Below are positions 13,825 through 21,102 of a DNA stretch of 30,180 bases, in pieces. The notes below the pieces were generated by a model. That model was not told the origin of the DNA, did not search any database, and saw only the letters and a program-made list of their open reading frames with translations. Source of the stretch: a virus; IMG/VR virus record IMGVR_UViG_3300023061_000424, positions 1 to 30,180 of that record, one strand, 5' to 3'. Positions within the stretch are counted from its first letter, which is position 1; each line of letters begins with the position of its first letter. A program made the position numbers and the translations under genes.

Positions 13825-14553
13825 TTATTCTCGTGTGTAAGAACTAATAAGATAGTTGCCGGCAGCATCACCGATTGAAGTAGTGTCTTTGACACGTACA
13901 ATCAAATCATTACCGATACCAGCATCTAATGTTTTATTGCCAGAAGCAAAATTAACAGTAGTAGCAGTAGTATCGACAGAAGCTACTTGATAAATAGCAG
14001 TTTCTGTTTTAGCTTTAGCATCCCACTCAAAAATCTGGAAACCCTTTGCTTCAATACCATTAACATTTACACTATATTTCACTTCTGATAATCTAACTCT
14101 GTGTGAACCACTTGGTTTCTCTGAACCTGGTTCTCTGTTGTATGCACATCTATAAGTGTAGATAAAATCTCCACCTGCATTTTGTGCTACACTTGTATCA
14201 ACAGTTACATCATAAAAACCAGCAGATGATACTGTAATTACACCATCAACAAAATCAGAGTTATTTGTTTGATCTGTTCTTAATGCATCAAGGACTAATG
14301 CTTCCCAATAAGCACTAGCATTAATAGCATCAGCTAAGGTAGCAATAGTTGTGTAAGTTGCGAAAGCAAAAGTTTCTGTACCACCATCTGATGTTATCAT
14401 TTCAAGATCAGTACCAGTATCAACAGTTACACTTGTAATTGTTCCTGTACCAAGATACTTTAGTCTTAATGCTACTGGACCGTCATCAACAACTGTGCCA
14501 ACTTTATTTTGAGCGATACCTTGTTTTACTAAGATTGAGTCTAATGAACTCAT
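13825..14553 (-). CDS. Probable capsid decoration/structural protein (242 aa)
   Basis: The sequence is rich in Thr, Val, Asp and Gly with alternating hydrophobic residues (TITSVTVDTGTDLEMITSDG, GVITVSSAGFYDVTVDTSV), as in all-beta virion proteins. It lacks enzymatic motifs, membrane segments and Cys pairs. It is the first gene after the major capsid protein, separated by a structured 170-nt gap, the usual place for head decoration or head-tail joining proteins. No specific family is recognised. Confidence 0.6.
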   Translation of the reverse strand: MSSLDSILVKQGIAQNKVGTVVDDGPVALRLKYLGTGTITSVTVDTGTDLEMITSDGGTETFAFATYTTIATLADAINASAYWEALVLDALRTDQTNNSDFVDGVITVSSAGFYDVTVDTSVAQNAGGDFIYTYRCAYNREPGSEKPSGSHRVRLSEVKYSVNVNGIEAKGFQIFEWDAKAKTETAIYQVASVDTTATTVNFASGNKTLDAGIGNDLIVRVKDTTSIGDAAGNYLISSYTRE

Positions 14554-14666
14554 ATTTTTTTATTTAGTAGGTAAACTACGGTAGATTACCCGCTACCTGG
14601 TCGGGATGACAGACAAACTGCCATGAGAGTGTATTTAACCGTCCTCACTCCCGTCGGACTCTGCCC

Positions 14667-14709
14667 GGGAGGTGGTTTAAAAAGGACCACCTCCCATAAA
14701 GACTTTATG
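14667..14709 (-). terminator. Paired hairpins just after the major capsid gene
   Basis: CATAAAG (14695-14701) pairs with CTTTATG (14703-14709). GGGAGGTGGT (14667-14676) pairs perfectly with ACCACCTCCC (14686-14695) around a 9-nt loop. In minus-strand RNA they begin 15 nt past the capsid stop and are followed by GC-rich sequence without a T-tract. The 170-nt gap to the next gene holds no ORF. Partial termination or RNA protection to give extra capsid mRNA is the likely role. Confidence 0.5.
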
Positions 14710-14723
14710 TAAAAATACTCAAT

Positions 14724-15974
14724 TTAAGCTTCTACATTTTTTAACAACGCACATTTAGCAGCGCTATTTCGCTCTAAACCAGCTTCAGTGATGTATTGAT
14801 CTAATTGACCATCAACATCTGGAGACTGTATGTTTGTCATTAATTTGGTATCACGATTATTCATGTTTCTATATCTGAAACAATCCATGTCTAGCAAGAA
14901 CGCATATCCTGCATAGTCTTGTACAAATAAAGGATTATGAACAATATTAATGTTACCAAATGCACTTTGCCATTCGCTAATTTTTACACCATATGTTTTT
15001 GAACCAACAACAGTGTTCAATTGGCCTCTAGCAATTTCGTTAATAGCTTGTAGTACTTTACCACCAGCAAATAACATTTTTGTACCTTCACCATAAGTGA
15101 AACCTTCTCTTAAGAAGGTATTCAAATCTGGAGCTGTCAATGCACCACCTTGGTCCTGTACGTATGAACCACCTGAATTGATGAATTCTTCAATACCACC
15201 GGTTGCACGTTGAGGATGACTATCAACAGTTACACTTTCTTTCTCACCAAACCAGAATGCTCTTTCAATATCTAATGCATGTTCGGTAGCTTTTTTAGCT
15301 CTCTGATAAACTAAGTCTTTTGGACCATATAGTTTAGCTTCTTTTTCTGTGCCTGATGCACCTATTGTGGTTTTAAATATCTGTGTATAGTTTGTGGCTT
15401 TTGTTGACTGTGTAGTATTGATGTTTCTAGCACTACCATTTTCAGCACTTACGTTACCGATAATGTATAAACTATCTCCATCAAGACCAGCTGCTTCTGC
15501 TGTAGAACCAAATCCTCTACCGACAGCTGCAACAGTAATAGTAGTTGCAGTAGGAACAGTAGCAACTTTCATTCTTTCGCCAGTTCTATAATTTAAAAAT
15601 ATATCACCAACGGTAAAAATGTAAGCTGAACTTGAACCAGCTCCAGTGACAGTAATTGTGTCTGCACCAGTAGTATAAGTACCACTAACCTTTGCATAAC
15701 GACCTCCGTATTTGTCCTCAAAGCAATCGAATGAAGGATTGAACGTAGACGCTTTTCTCAAAGCAGACCCTGTCCAACTCTTTCCATCATAAACTCTTCC
15801 AACGTTTGTTAGTAAAGTTACTAATGGATGTTTATTTACTTCAAGTAGAAATACTTTATCAACTGCGTCAACTACTAATCTACCTTCTGTCGCGGATGTA
15901 GAGGTATCTCTAGCGGCTGCAGCAACTGTTCCGGTTGTATGTGTAGGCTCATCGTGGTAAGGATAACTTCCCAT
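14724..15974 (-). CDS. Major capsid protein, HK97-fold, SU10/DUF5309-like (416 aa)
   Basis: Length, composition and position after a scaffold-like gene fit a major capsid protein. The start MGSYPYHDEPTHTTGTVAAA has no long Lys-rich delta domain. VFLLEVNKHPLVTLLTNVGR, an inserted Thr/Gly beta region (about 95-155), ERAFWFGEKESV (about 239-250) and the late LLDMDCFRYRNMNNRDTKL resemble DUF5309 proteins found in SU10-type phages. The C-terminal LDQYITEAGLERNSAAKCAL is the usual end strand. The leader GTTAGAAAACATATG lacks a Shine-Dalgarno site, which is striking for what should be the most abundant product. The family call is from pattern memory. Confidence 0.85.
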   Translation of the reverse strand: MGSYPYHDEPTHTTGTVAAAARDTSTSATEGRLVVDAVDKVFLLEVNKHPLVTLLTNVGRVYDGKSWTGSALRKASTFNPSFDCFEDKYGGRYAKVSGTYTTGADTITVTGAGSSSAYIFTVGDIFLNYRTGERMKVATVPTATTITVAAVGRGFGSTAEAAGLDGDSLYIIGNVSAENGSARNINTTQSTKATNYTQIFKTTIGASGTEKEAKLYGPKDLVYQRAKKATEHALDIERAFWFGEKESVTVDSHPQRATGGIEEFINSGGSYVQDQGGALTAPDLNTFLREGFTYGEGTKMLFAGGKVLQAINEIARGQLNTVVGSKTYGVKISEWQSAFGNINIVHNPLFVQDYAGYAFLLDMDCFRYRNMNNRDTKLMTNIQSPDVDGQLDQYITEAGLERNSAAKCALLKNVEA

Positions 15975-16032
15975 ATGTTTTCTAACTTTAATTATTTAAT
16001 TGTAAAACAACAACTAAATCTCATGTTTCAGT

Positions 16033-16872
16033 CTAATTAAAGATGTTTGGATCGGTTCTTCCACCAACAAGTTCGTCGATTAAATCTTTTCCACCTTCTA
16101 CTCCGGAAGCTTGAGATTGACCACCAGCAGCATTAGCTGCTATTTCTTTAGCGGTCTCACCACCATCTTCCTTCTTCATTCTCTCGACTTCCTCAATAGC
16201 TTTATTACCTTTTGCAATATTGTAAGCAGTTTTGATATCAGTAATTTCTGGATGTTCATCCAAAATCTTATTGATTTCAACTATATACTCAGGAAAATCT
16301 TTATTGTTTGCTACAAAATCCTTAGTTAAATTCTCATATTCTCTTTGCTTTTCTGAATCACTTACTTTTTTTGTAAATGTTTTTGTTACTTCAGCAATTT
16401 TGTCATCAACCAACTTATTGATTTTTTCTGGAGACATTTTCTCATACTCTTTTTCTCCAACCTCTTTTTTAACATCGTCATGAGCTTTTGTTACAGTTTC
16501 AGCTTCTTTAACCGAAACCTTACCTTCTAAAGCATCTTGAATTAAATCAGGACTAATCTTATCAGCAAGGATAGCTTTAACCAACTCTGGACTTTCATCC
16601 AGCTTTGCTAGTAATGGTCCTGCGTCTTTCATGAAATCACGCAATTCACCAAGCTCTTCGCCTTGTTTTCCAAGTTTAGTTTCTAAATCTTCGTACTGTT
16701 TTTTAGGTATTGTTTCGTTTTCTTCATCTTTCTTGTCTTTCGTTGATGTTTGAACTGACTCCCCAGACCCCTGATTAACATCAGCAAGATTTGGATCAGC
16801 ATCTTTTTTACCAATTAAATTATCTGAGCTCCCCGCGTCAACGGACTCAAATACTTTTTTTTCTTCAGACAT
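16033..16872 (-). CDS. Capsid scaffolding protein (279 aa)
   Basis: A highly charged, helix-rich protein. It has a disordered acidic N-terminus (about 1-55), a coiled-coil stretch YEDLETKLGKQGEELGELRD, long amphipathic helices and a final Gly/Ala-rich linker (AANAAGGQSQASGVEGG) before a short end, DLIDELVGGRTDPNIFN. This plan is typical of phage scaffolds that guide capsid assembly, with the C-terminal end contacting the shell. It lies immediately upstream of the major capsid gene (58 bp), the standard order. Confidence 0.78.
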   Translation of the reverse strand: MSEEKKVFESVDAGSSDNLIGKKDADPNLADVNQGSGESVQTSTKDKKDEENETIPKKQYEDLETKLGKQGEELGELRDFMKDAGPLLAKLDESPELVKAILADKISPDLIQDALEGKVSVKEAETVTKAHDDVKKEVGEKEYEKMSPEKINKLVDDKIAEVTKTFTKKVSDSEKQREYENLTKDFVANNKDFPEYIVEINKILDEHPEITDIKTAYNIAKGNKAIEEVERMKKEDGGETAKEIAANAAGGQSQASGVEGGKDLIDELVGGRTDPNIFN

Positions 16873-16922
16873 AAATTTTCTTCATATTAAATTATTAATG
16901 AAATAATTTTCAAGCTTAAAAA

Positions 16923-17105
16923 TTATTCTTCATCTTCAGATGAATCTAGATCATCTGTTTTTTCTTTTTCTAGATTTCTTTTAGCTAACTTCTTGGCTAA
17001 AGCATTTAGGTCAACGCCATCTTTAGCGTCTTTTCCTTTTTTTAGTCTATCAAAAATAACCTGAGAAATCTTTTTTGCCTCTGTAGGCATTTTTTTTAAA
17101 TTCAT
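16923..17105 (-). CDS. Small charged head-module protein (60 aa), unknown
   Basis: A Lys/Asp-rich, helical protein (MNLKKMPTEAKKISQVIFDR, later NALAKKLAKRNLEKEK) with an acidic end DDLDSSEDEE. I recognise no family. The start overlaps the stop of the 52-residue gene upstream (GTATGA), so the two are probably translated together. It sits between the promoter at 17301 and the scaffold gene, suggesting a minor assembly role. Confidence 0.65.
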   Translation of the reverse strand: MNLKKMPTEAKKISQVIFDRLKKGKDAKDGVDLNALAKKLAKRNLEKEKTDDLDSSEDEE

Positions 17106-17260
17106 ACTTTTTTCTTCATATTTAAAATATTATTTAAAAATTTTCTTCTTTTTCCTCTAGTATTAGCATCAACTAATGGTCCTTGACCTTGACCTATGCC
17201 TAATCCTCGACCAGTCCCATCAGAACGTATTTTAGACTTTCCATCACATTTTGTATTCAT
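17102..17260 (-). CDS. Small Gly-rich basic protein (52 aa), unknown
   Basis: It begins MNTKCDGKSKIRSDGTGRGL, then GIGQGQGPLVDANTRGKRRK and a short hydrophobic-basic end. The DGTGRG and GQGQGP pieces resemble small Gly-rich phage and bacterial proteins of the DUF5320 kind, but this is weak. It fills the otherwise empty space between 17106 and 17313, overlaps the next gene by 4 bp and starts 41 bp after the promoter's -10, which supports it being real. Confidence 0.6.
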   Translation of the reverse strand: MNTKCDGKSKIRSDGTGRGLGIGQGQGPLVDANTRGKRRKFLNNILNMKKKV

Positions 17261-17293
17261 ATATTCTATTTATTTAATTATTTACTTTCTTCT

Positions 17294-17314
17294 TATATAT
17301 ATTATACCACAAGT
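17294..17314 (-). promoter_or_regulatory. Extended -10 promoter for scaffold-capsid genes
   Basis: The minus strand reads ACTTGTGGTATAATATATA, with TATAAT at 17301-17306 and TGTG directly upstream. It begins at the stop codon of the 101-residue gene and would drive the 52- and 60-residue proteins, scaffold and capsid. It shares at least 13 of 14 core bases with the blocks at 1869 and 25873. A -35 is not evident. Confidence 0.72.
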
Positions 17315-17619
17315 TATTGGCTTTCTGATATTTTTGCCTCTTCTTTCTGAAGTCTCTCTGTTTCACCATTAACAAAATCTTTAAAAGCTAACATATTAGA
17401 ATGTTCACCCTGAGCTCTAGCTAGGGCAGTCGGACTAGTCATTGGATCAATTGAGTGCATTAATGTATCTATATCAGCTATACGTCTTTTATGATATTCA
17501 TTGATAGCTTGCCAATATTCAGTTACTCCTAGTTGACCGAGTACATTCTTCATTCTATTCTCTGTCCAATCGCTTGTATCAGTAATTGGCTCTGGCACTT
17601 GTTGTTCTTTTTTCTTCAT
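17314..17619 (-). CDS. Small head-module protein (101 aa), unknown
   Basis: Largely helical and charged: WTENRMKNVLGQLGVTEYWQ, then YHKRRIADIDTLMHSIDPMT and a C-terminal helix ending KEEAKISESQ. There is no metal site or membrane span. It lies between the portal-side 110-residue gene and the capsid promoter, with an AAAAATATG leader. A minor head role fits the context; the sequence itself gives no function. Confidence 0.6.
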   Translation of the reverse strand: MKKKEQQVPEPITDTSDWTENRMKNVLGQLGVTEYWQAINEYHKRRIADIDTLMHSIDPMTSPTALARAQGEHSNMLAFKDFVNGETERLQKEEAKISESQ

Positions 17620-17640
17620 ATTTTTATATTATTTATTAAT

Positions 17641-17973
17641 TTACTTAGGCAATTTTACATCATTTAATTTCTCATATTCTTTTCTCTTTTTTTCAATAAA
17701 ATCTCTAGCTTGTTTCATTCTCCCATCTTTAACCATATCTGCAACTTCTCTTTTTCTCTTTCCCCAAGTATCGGTACCAATAGTAGTAGATGAAGGATAT
17801 CTTGCCATCATTTTATCTACCAATTCTTTTTTCATTTTTTTAGTCTTCAAATCTGTCTCACCAGTTTCTTGTCTCATTTTCTGTATCTCGTTTAAATGAG
17901 GAACTTCTTTCAATCCTCCACTTATTTTTCCTAATAATCCCTTTAAAAATGTATTTCTTTTATTGTCTGCCAT
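17641..17973 (-). CDS. Small basic head-module protein (110 aa), unknown
   Basis: A Lys-rich helical protein (MADNKRNTFLKGLLGKISGG, then DLKTKKMKKELVDKMMARYP and MKQARDFIEKKRKEYEKLND). It follows the portal gene by 17 bp, and its ATATATG leader matches the neighbours. No family is recognised. Abundant positive charge could mean contact with DNA or with the acidic scaffold. Confidence 0.6.
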   Translation of the reverse strand: MADNKRNTFLKGLLGKISGGLKEVPHLNEIQKMRQETGETDLKTKKMKKELVDKMMARYPSSTTIGTDTWGKRKREVADMVKDGRMKQARDFIEKKRKEYEKLNDVKLPK

Positions 17974-17990
17974 ATATTTGTATTAATTAA

Positions 17991-20033
17991 TTATTTTTGT
18001 AGACTAGATGCTTGATTTTCCAAAGATGCCTCTGGATTAGCATTATCTTTAGTGCTTACATTAGTATTTACTTTTCCCCCTCTGTTGAGTCCACGTGGAT
18101 TAGTTGTAGCTTGTTTTACTCCTCCTGGTGTTGGCGGTACTTTACCACCCTTTAATAAATTTACAGGAGATGCTAGTTCTGCTAATGGAGAAGCACTAGA
18201 ACCATATTTATCTTTACCCTCAAGCATACTCAATACCTTCTCAACAACATCAGGAGAAACTTTTCCACCACCAGCAACAGCCTCTGGTTGCTCTTCTACT
18301 GGCTGTTCAGCTCCTTCTGGGCCAGCCATCATTTCTTCCGGTATTGGCTCTTCAGCTTTAATTAAAGATTTAATATTCCACGACCAATCATGTAAAATTT
18401 TAGATGTAAGTTTCTCTGGATCAATAAATGGAAGATTAATAAGCAATTGAAATAAATCCATATCTTGCTTTTTCTTGATATCATTCTGACCAGCAATGGC
18501 TGGGATGACAGTTGCTTTATAATCGAATTCACCCTTTAAGTCATCTTCTGCTATTATCGGAAATTCTATATCTCCTCCATCTCCAGTAATTCTTATTATT
18601 AATTCCTTTGTATAGAATTGTCGCCACATTGATATCCAATCTCTCATTAATATCGCATACCCATCACCAAGATGATTAATGAATAATCTAACTCTCTCTA
18701 GAGTTGATTCTCTTAAATGTCTAACTTCAGTAGCGCTTGGTGTACCTCCACCAGACCCCATTGAAAAATCATCAACGCCTGAACCATATCTCATATCACC
18801 TTTTAATAATTCTTCTTCTTTATAGGCGCTTGGCTTTATGTCACTCGATTGAACTTCTCTTACTCCATTTGGATCAGGTGAATAAATAATTCCATATGGT
18901 CTAGCTACTAATTCTTCTTTCTTCACATTCGCCAGTGGATTTACAACCCACATCTTATGAATGTTTAATGTCATGGCATCAAGTCTCTGGTTCTTAACCA
19001 TATTAAGCATTATCTGTGGATTCTCTAATATCATTGGTAAACCATAACCTTCAAACTCACCAGGTAATCTTAAATAAGGAACACTAATAAAGAATGTCTC
19101 TTTAAAATCATATGGATTTGGCATTGACGCTCCTTTCAAAATCGGCACATCATTTACCATAACAGCATAAACATCATCAAACGGTCTTAGCCATTCAAAC
19201 ACTTCGTGCATTTTTACATTAGAATCTTTATAAATATCACCACCAGTTGTACCAATGGTTCTATCAGCTCCCTTAGTTATTTTATCTTGAGTACCTTTTA
19301 CTTGAGTTCTGATAGATGCATAATCGGTCAAATCTCCACCACCACTTTCAACAGCCATCTCCATTCTCTTTTTATCAGCCATTGGATATTTTCTTTTTAT
19401 TTCTTCTTCACTTAGTAATAATCTTTTAAACCAATACTGTTTACTAACAGCTGATATATTATGCCAATCATACCATAAAGAATAATTATCAACCCACTCA
19501 ACAGATGGTGCGTCATAAAAAGTTCTCTTCTCTTTCTTCCATTCATATTTCTTTTTACCAACATCTTTCGTTTTTAAGAAACTAAGATTTCTAACATCTT
19601 TCTTCCAACTAACTTGCATATGACCAGTGCCATACACCAAAGAAGAAGATACTAAATCTTCTGATACTTTATCAGTTTCAGCTACTTCCCATGTGTAATC
19701 AGCTAGAGATTGTAGTTTAGAAGCCTTCGGTTGGTCTTCTTCATTCCTTCCTTGGATAGTAAATTCTGGTCTAGCATCAAGAATACGTGGCTTCAATGTT
19801 TCAACCACAGCATGAATATATGGAACAGATACATTAGCCTGCCATTTTTTAATTTCTTTAGCCCTGTCGCTATTATCAGATATATATAATTTATATGATC
19901 TGTCCAAACGAGGTTTAATACAATTTTCAAAATAAAGTTTTGCATCATCCCTTTGCTGTACAAATGTTGTCATTAAGGCACCTTCTTTTTTGCCTCCCAT
20001 TTTCTCAGCATTATATGTCTCTGTTATTGCCAT
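17991..20033 (-). CDS. Portal protein (680 aa)
   Basis: Portal rings form the DNA entry vertex and dock terminase and tail. The N-terminal half shows the typical pattern: long helix DDAKLYFENCIKPRLDRSYK, WQANVSVPYIHAVVETLKPR, then ARPEFTIQGRN and DLVSSSLVYGTGHMQVSWKK. The middle reads YSLWYDWHNISAVSKQYWF and YGLPMILENPQIMLNMVKNQ. The ATEVRHLRESTLERVRLF helix (about 432-450) fits the crown/stem region. The last 100 residues are low-complexity, rich in Pro, Gly and Asn. Length and motifs resemble long podovirus/SU10-type portals. Position after terminase and before scaffold supports the call. Confidence 0.85.
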   Translation of the reverse strand: MAITETYNAEKMGGKKEGALMTTFVQQRDDAKLYFENCIKPRLDRSYKLYISDNSDRAKEIKKWQANVSVPYIHAVVETLKPRILDARPEFTIQGRNEEDQPKASKLQSLADYTWEVAETDKVSEDLVSSSLVYGTGHMQVSWKKDVRNLSFLKTKDVGKKKYEWKKEKRTFYDAPSVEWVDNYSLWYDWHNISAVSKQYWFKRLLLSEEEIKRKYPMADKKRMEMAVESGGGDLTDYASIRTQVKGTQDKITKGADRTIGTTGGDIYKDSNVKMHEVFEWLRPFDDVYAVMVNDVPILKGASMPNPYDFKETFFISVPYLRLPGEFEGYGLPMILENPQIMLNMVKNQRLDAMTLNIHKMWVVNPLANVKKEELVARPYGIIYSPDPNGVREVQSSDIKPSAYKEEELLKGDMRYGSGVDDFSMGSGGGTPSATEVRHLRESTLERVRLFINHLGDGYAILMRDWISMWRQFYTKELIIRITGDGGDIEFPIIAEDDLKGEFDYKATVIPAIAGQNDIKKKQDMDLFQLLINLPFIDPEKLTSKILHDWSWNIKSLIKAEEPIPEEMMAGPEGAEQPVEEQPEAVAGGGKVSPDVVEKVLSMLEGKDKYGSSASPLAELASPVNLLKGGKVPPTPGGVKQATTNPRGLNRGGKVNTNVSTKDNANPEASLENQASSLQK

Positions 20034-20050
20034 ATTTTTTATTTATACGC

Positions 20051-20067
20051 TTAAATGCATTCTCATC
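20051..20067. repeat. Inverted repeat, left copy (partner 20518-20534)
   Basis: TTAAATGCATTCTCATC here matches 16 of 17 bases of the reverse complement of 20518-20534. The pair encloses exactly the 126-residue coiled-coil gene with its ribosome site. It could form a long-range RNA stem or mark the ends of an inserted cassette. Confidence 0.6.
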
Positions 20068-20115
20068 AAAGCATTTATTTATTTTTTATTAATGATATTA
20101 TTAACTACCAAATAT

Positions 20116-20496
20116 TTAGTAGTAATAAAAGTTATCTTTTGTTTCGTATGTTCCACCAGTTAATGTTATCCATGGAGTATTTGTAATATCCGTACAAGTA
20201 TCCATTGGAATAGCATAATCTCTTACTTTAGTAAAAATATCTACTGCACTAACATTTCTAGCAATCTTTGATTTCTTAATCCTTTCTTCAATCTTTTCAA
20301 AACGACCATTCTTCAAATCTTCTAAATCAAGTTTTAATATTCTTAACTCTTCTTCAATGATATTTTTTTGTTTCTTTTTTTCTTCTATCTTTTTTAATGT
20401 TTCAAGGATAAATCCCTTAACCATTTTTATTTTTTCTTGTATCAATTCCTCTTCTGCCTGCTTGTAGGCAGTTTTATTGATTTTTTCTTCACCCAT
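20116..20496 (-). CDS. Coiled-coil protein (126 aa), unknown, flanked by inverted repeats
   Basis: Residues about 8-85 are a strongly charged coiled coil (AYKQAEEELIQEKIKMVKGF, then KIEEKKKQKNIIEEELRILK). The end is compact and aromatic (ITNTPWITLTGGTYETKDNF, then YYY). No family is recognised. AGGAG at 20505-20509 lies 8 nt before the ATG, one of the few such sites outside the 1.2-1.7 kb cassette. A 17-bp inverted repeat flanks the gene. Both oddities suggest it joined the head operon separately. Confidence 0.66.
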   Translation of the reverse strand: MGEEKINKTAYKQAEEELIQEKIKMVKGFILETLKKIEEKKKQKNIIEEELRILKLDLEDLKNGRFEKIEERIKKSKIARNVSAVDIFTKVRDYAIPMDTCTDITNTPWITLTGGTYETKDNFYYY

Positions 20497-20517
20497 ATAT
20501 TTTGCTCCTATGGCAAA

Positions 20518-20534
20518 GATGAGAATGCGTTTAA
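20518..20534. repeat. Inverted repeat, right copy (partner 20051-20067)
   Basis: GATGAGAATGCGTTTAA is the reverse complement of 20051-20067 except for one base, and weaker similarity continues outward for several positions. It lies 9 bp upstream of the AGGAG ribosome site, so pairing could also affect ribosome access. Confidence 0.6.
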
Positions 20535-20547
20535 ATGTACAATATAT

Positions 20548-20997
20548 TCATTTTTTTAAATAACCCTCTTTTTCAAAATAATACGCCATCAATCTTGATA
20601 ACTTCTCTGTTAATTTTTCATTCTGTATTGTCAGTATTTCGTCTGTAATAAATCTTGACCTAGCTAACCATTCAACTGGTGTAGTAATAATGTGTGATAA
20701 TTCATGTATAATAAACTTCTTTATAAAAAGTAATTCACCTTCTTGTAAAAATACTCTATATGCCTTTGGATAAACATTAACATCAGCCGATAAATAAGCT
20801 TCGCTAGTATCAATATCCATTACTGTAAATCCGTCGTTAGAATTTTCACTTAATTCATCACTACTCTTAAAAACAAAATTTATATTATAGTTTTCAAATA
20901 ATTCAGTAGCAATTAGTTTGTAAAACCAATGATGAATAAAATCCTTGAAGCTCTGTGGATATTCAAATAGTTTTGGTTTTTTATTTTTCTTATCCAT
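20548..20997 (-). CDS. HExxH metalloprotease-like protein (149 aa)
   Basis: FIIHELSHIITTPVEW contains HELSH (about 98-102), the zinc-binding HExxH of zincin peptidases, in a hydrophobic helix. The upstream part is YPQSFKDFIHHWFYKLIATE and an acidic loop. I set the start at the ATG at 20997 (AAATAATATGG). The ORF can extend nine codons upstream, but that extension overlaps a 29-codon basic ORF whose stop lies 1 bp before this ATG. Proteins like this near terminase genes are seen in phages with unknown function. Whether it cleaves anything is unproven. Confidence 0.7.
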   Translation of the reverse strand: MDKKNKKPKLFEYPQSFKDFIHHWFYKLIATELFENYNINFVFKSSDELSENSNDGFTVMDIDTSEAYLSADVNVYPKAYRVFLQEGELLFIKKFIIHELSHIITTPVEWLARSRFITDEILTIQNEKLTEKLSRLMAYYFEKEGYLKK

Positions 20998-20998
20998 A

Positions 20999-21088
20999 TT
21001 ATTTTTTTGATTTATAAAAAACACTTAATACTTTATTCTTCTTCACTTTTAATTTATGTTCTTTTTTTCTTCGTTGTTTACTCTTCAT
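20999..21088 (-). CDS. Tiny basic peptide (29 aa), unknown
   Basis: An ATG at 21088 opens a very Lys/Arg-rich peptide (MKSKQRRKKEHKLKVKKNKV, then LSVFYKSKK). It fills the gap between the terminase stop and the HExxH gene start, with a TAA 1 bp before that start. Such placement and charge suggest a nucleic-acid-binding peptide, but low-complexity A-rich DNA can produce ORFs like this by chance. Confidence 0.4.
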   Translation of the reverse strand: MKSKQRRKKEHKLKVKKNKVLSVFYKSKK

Positions 21089-21102
21089 TAATTAATATAT
21101 TA

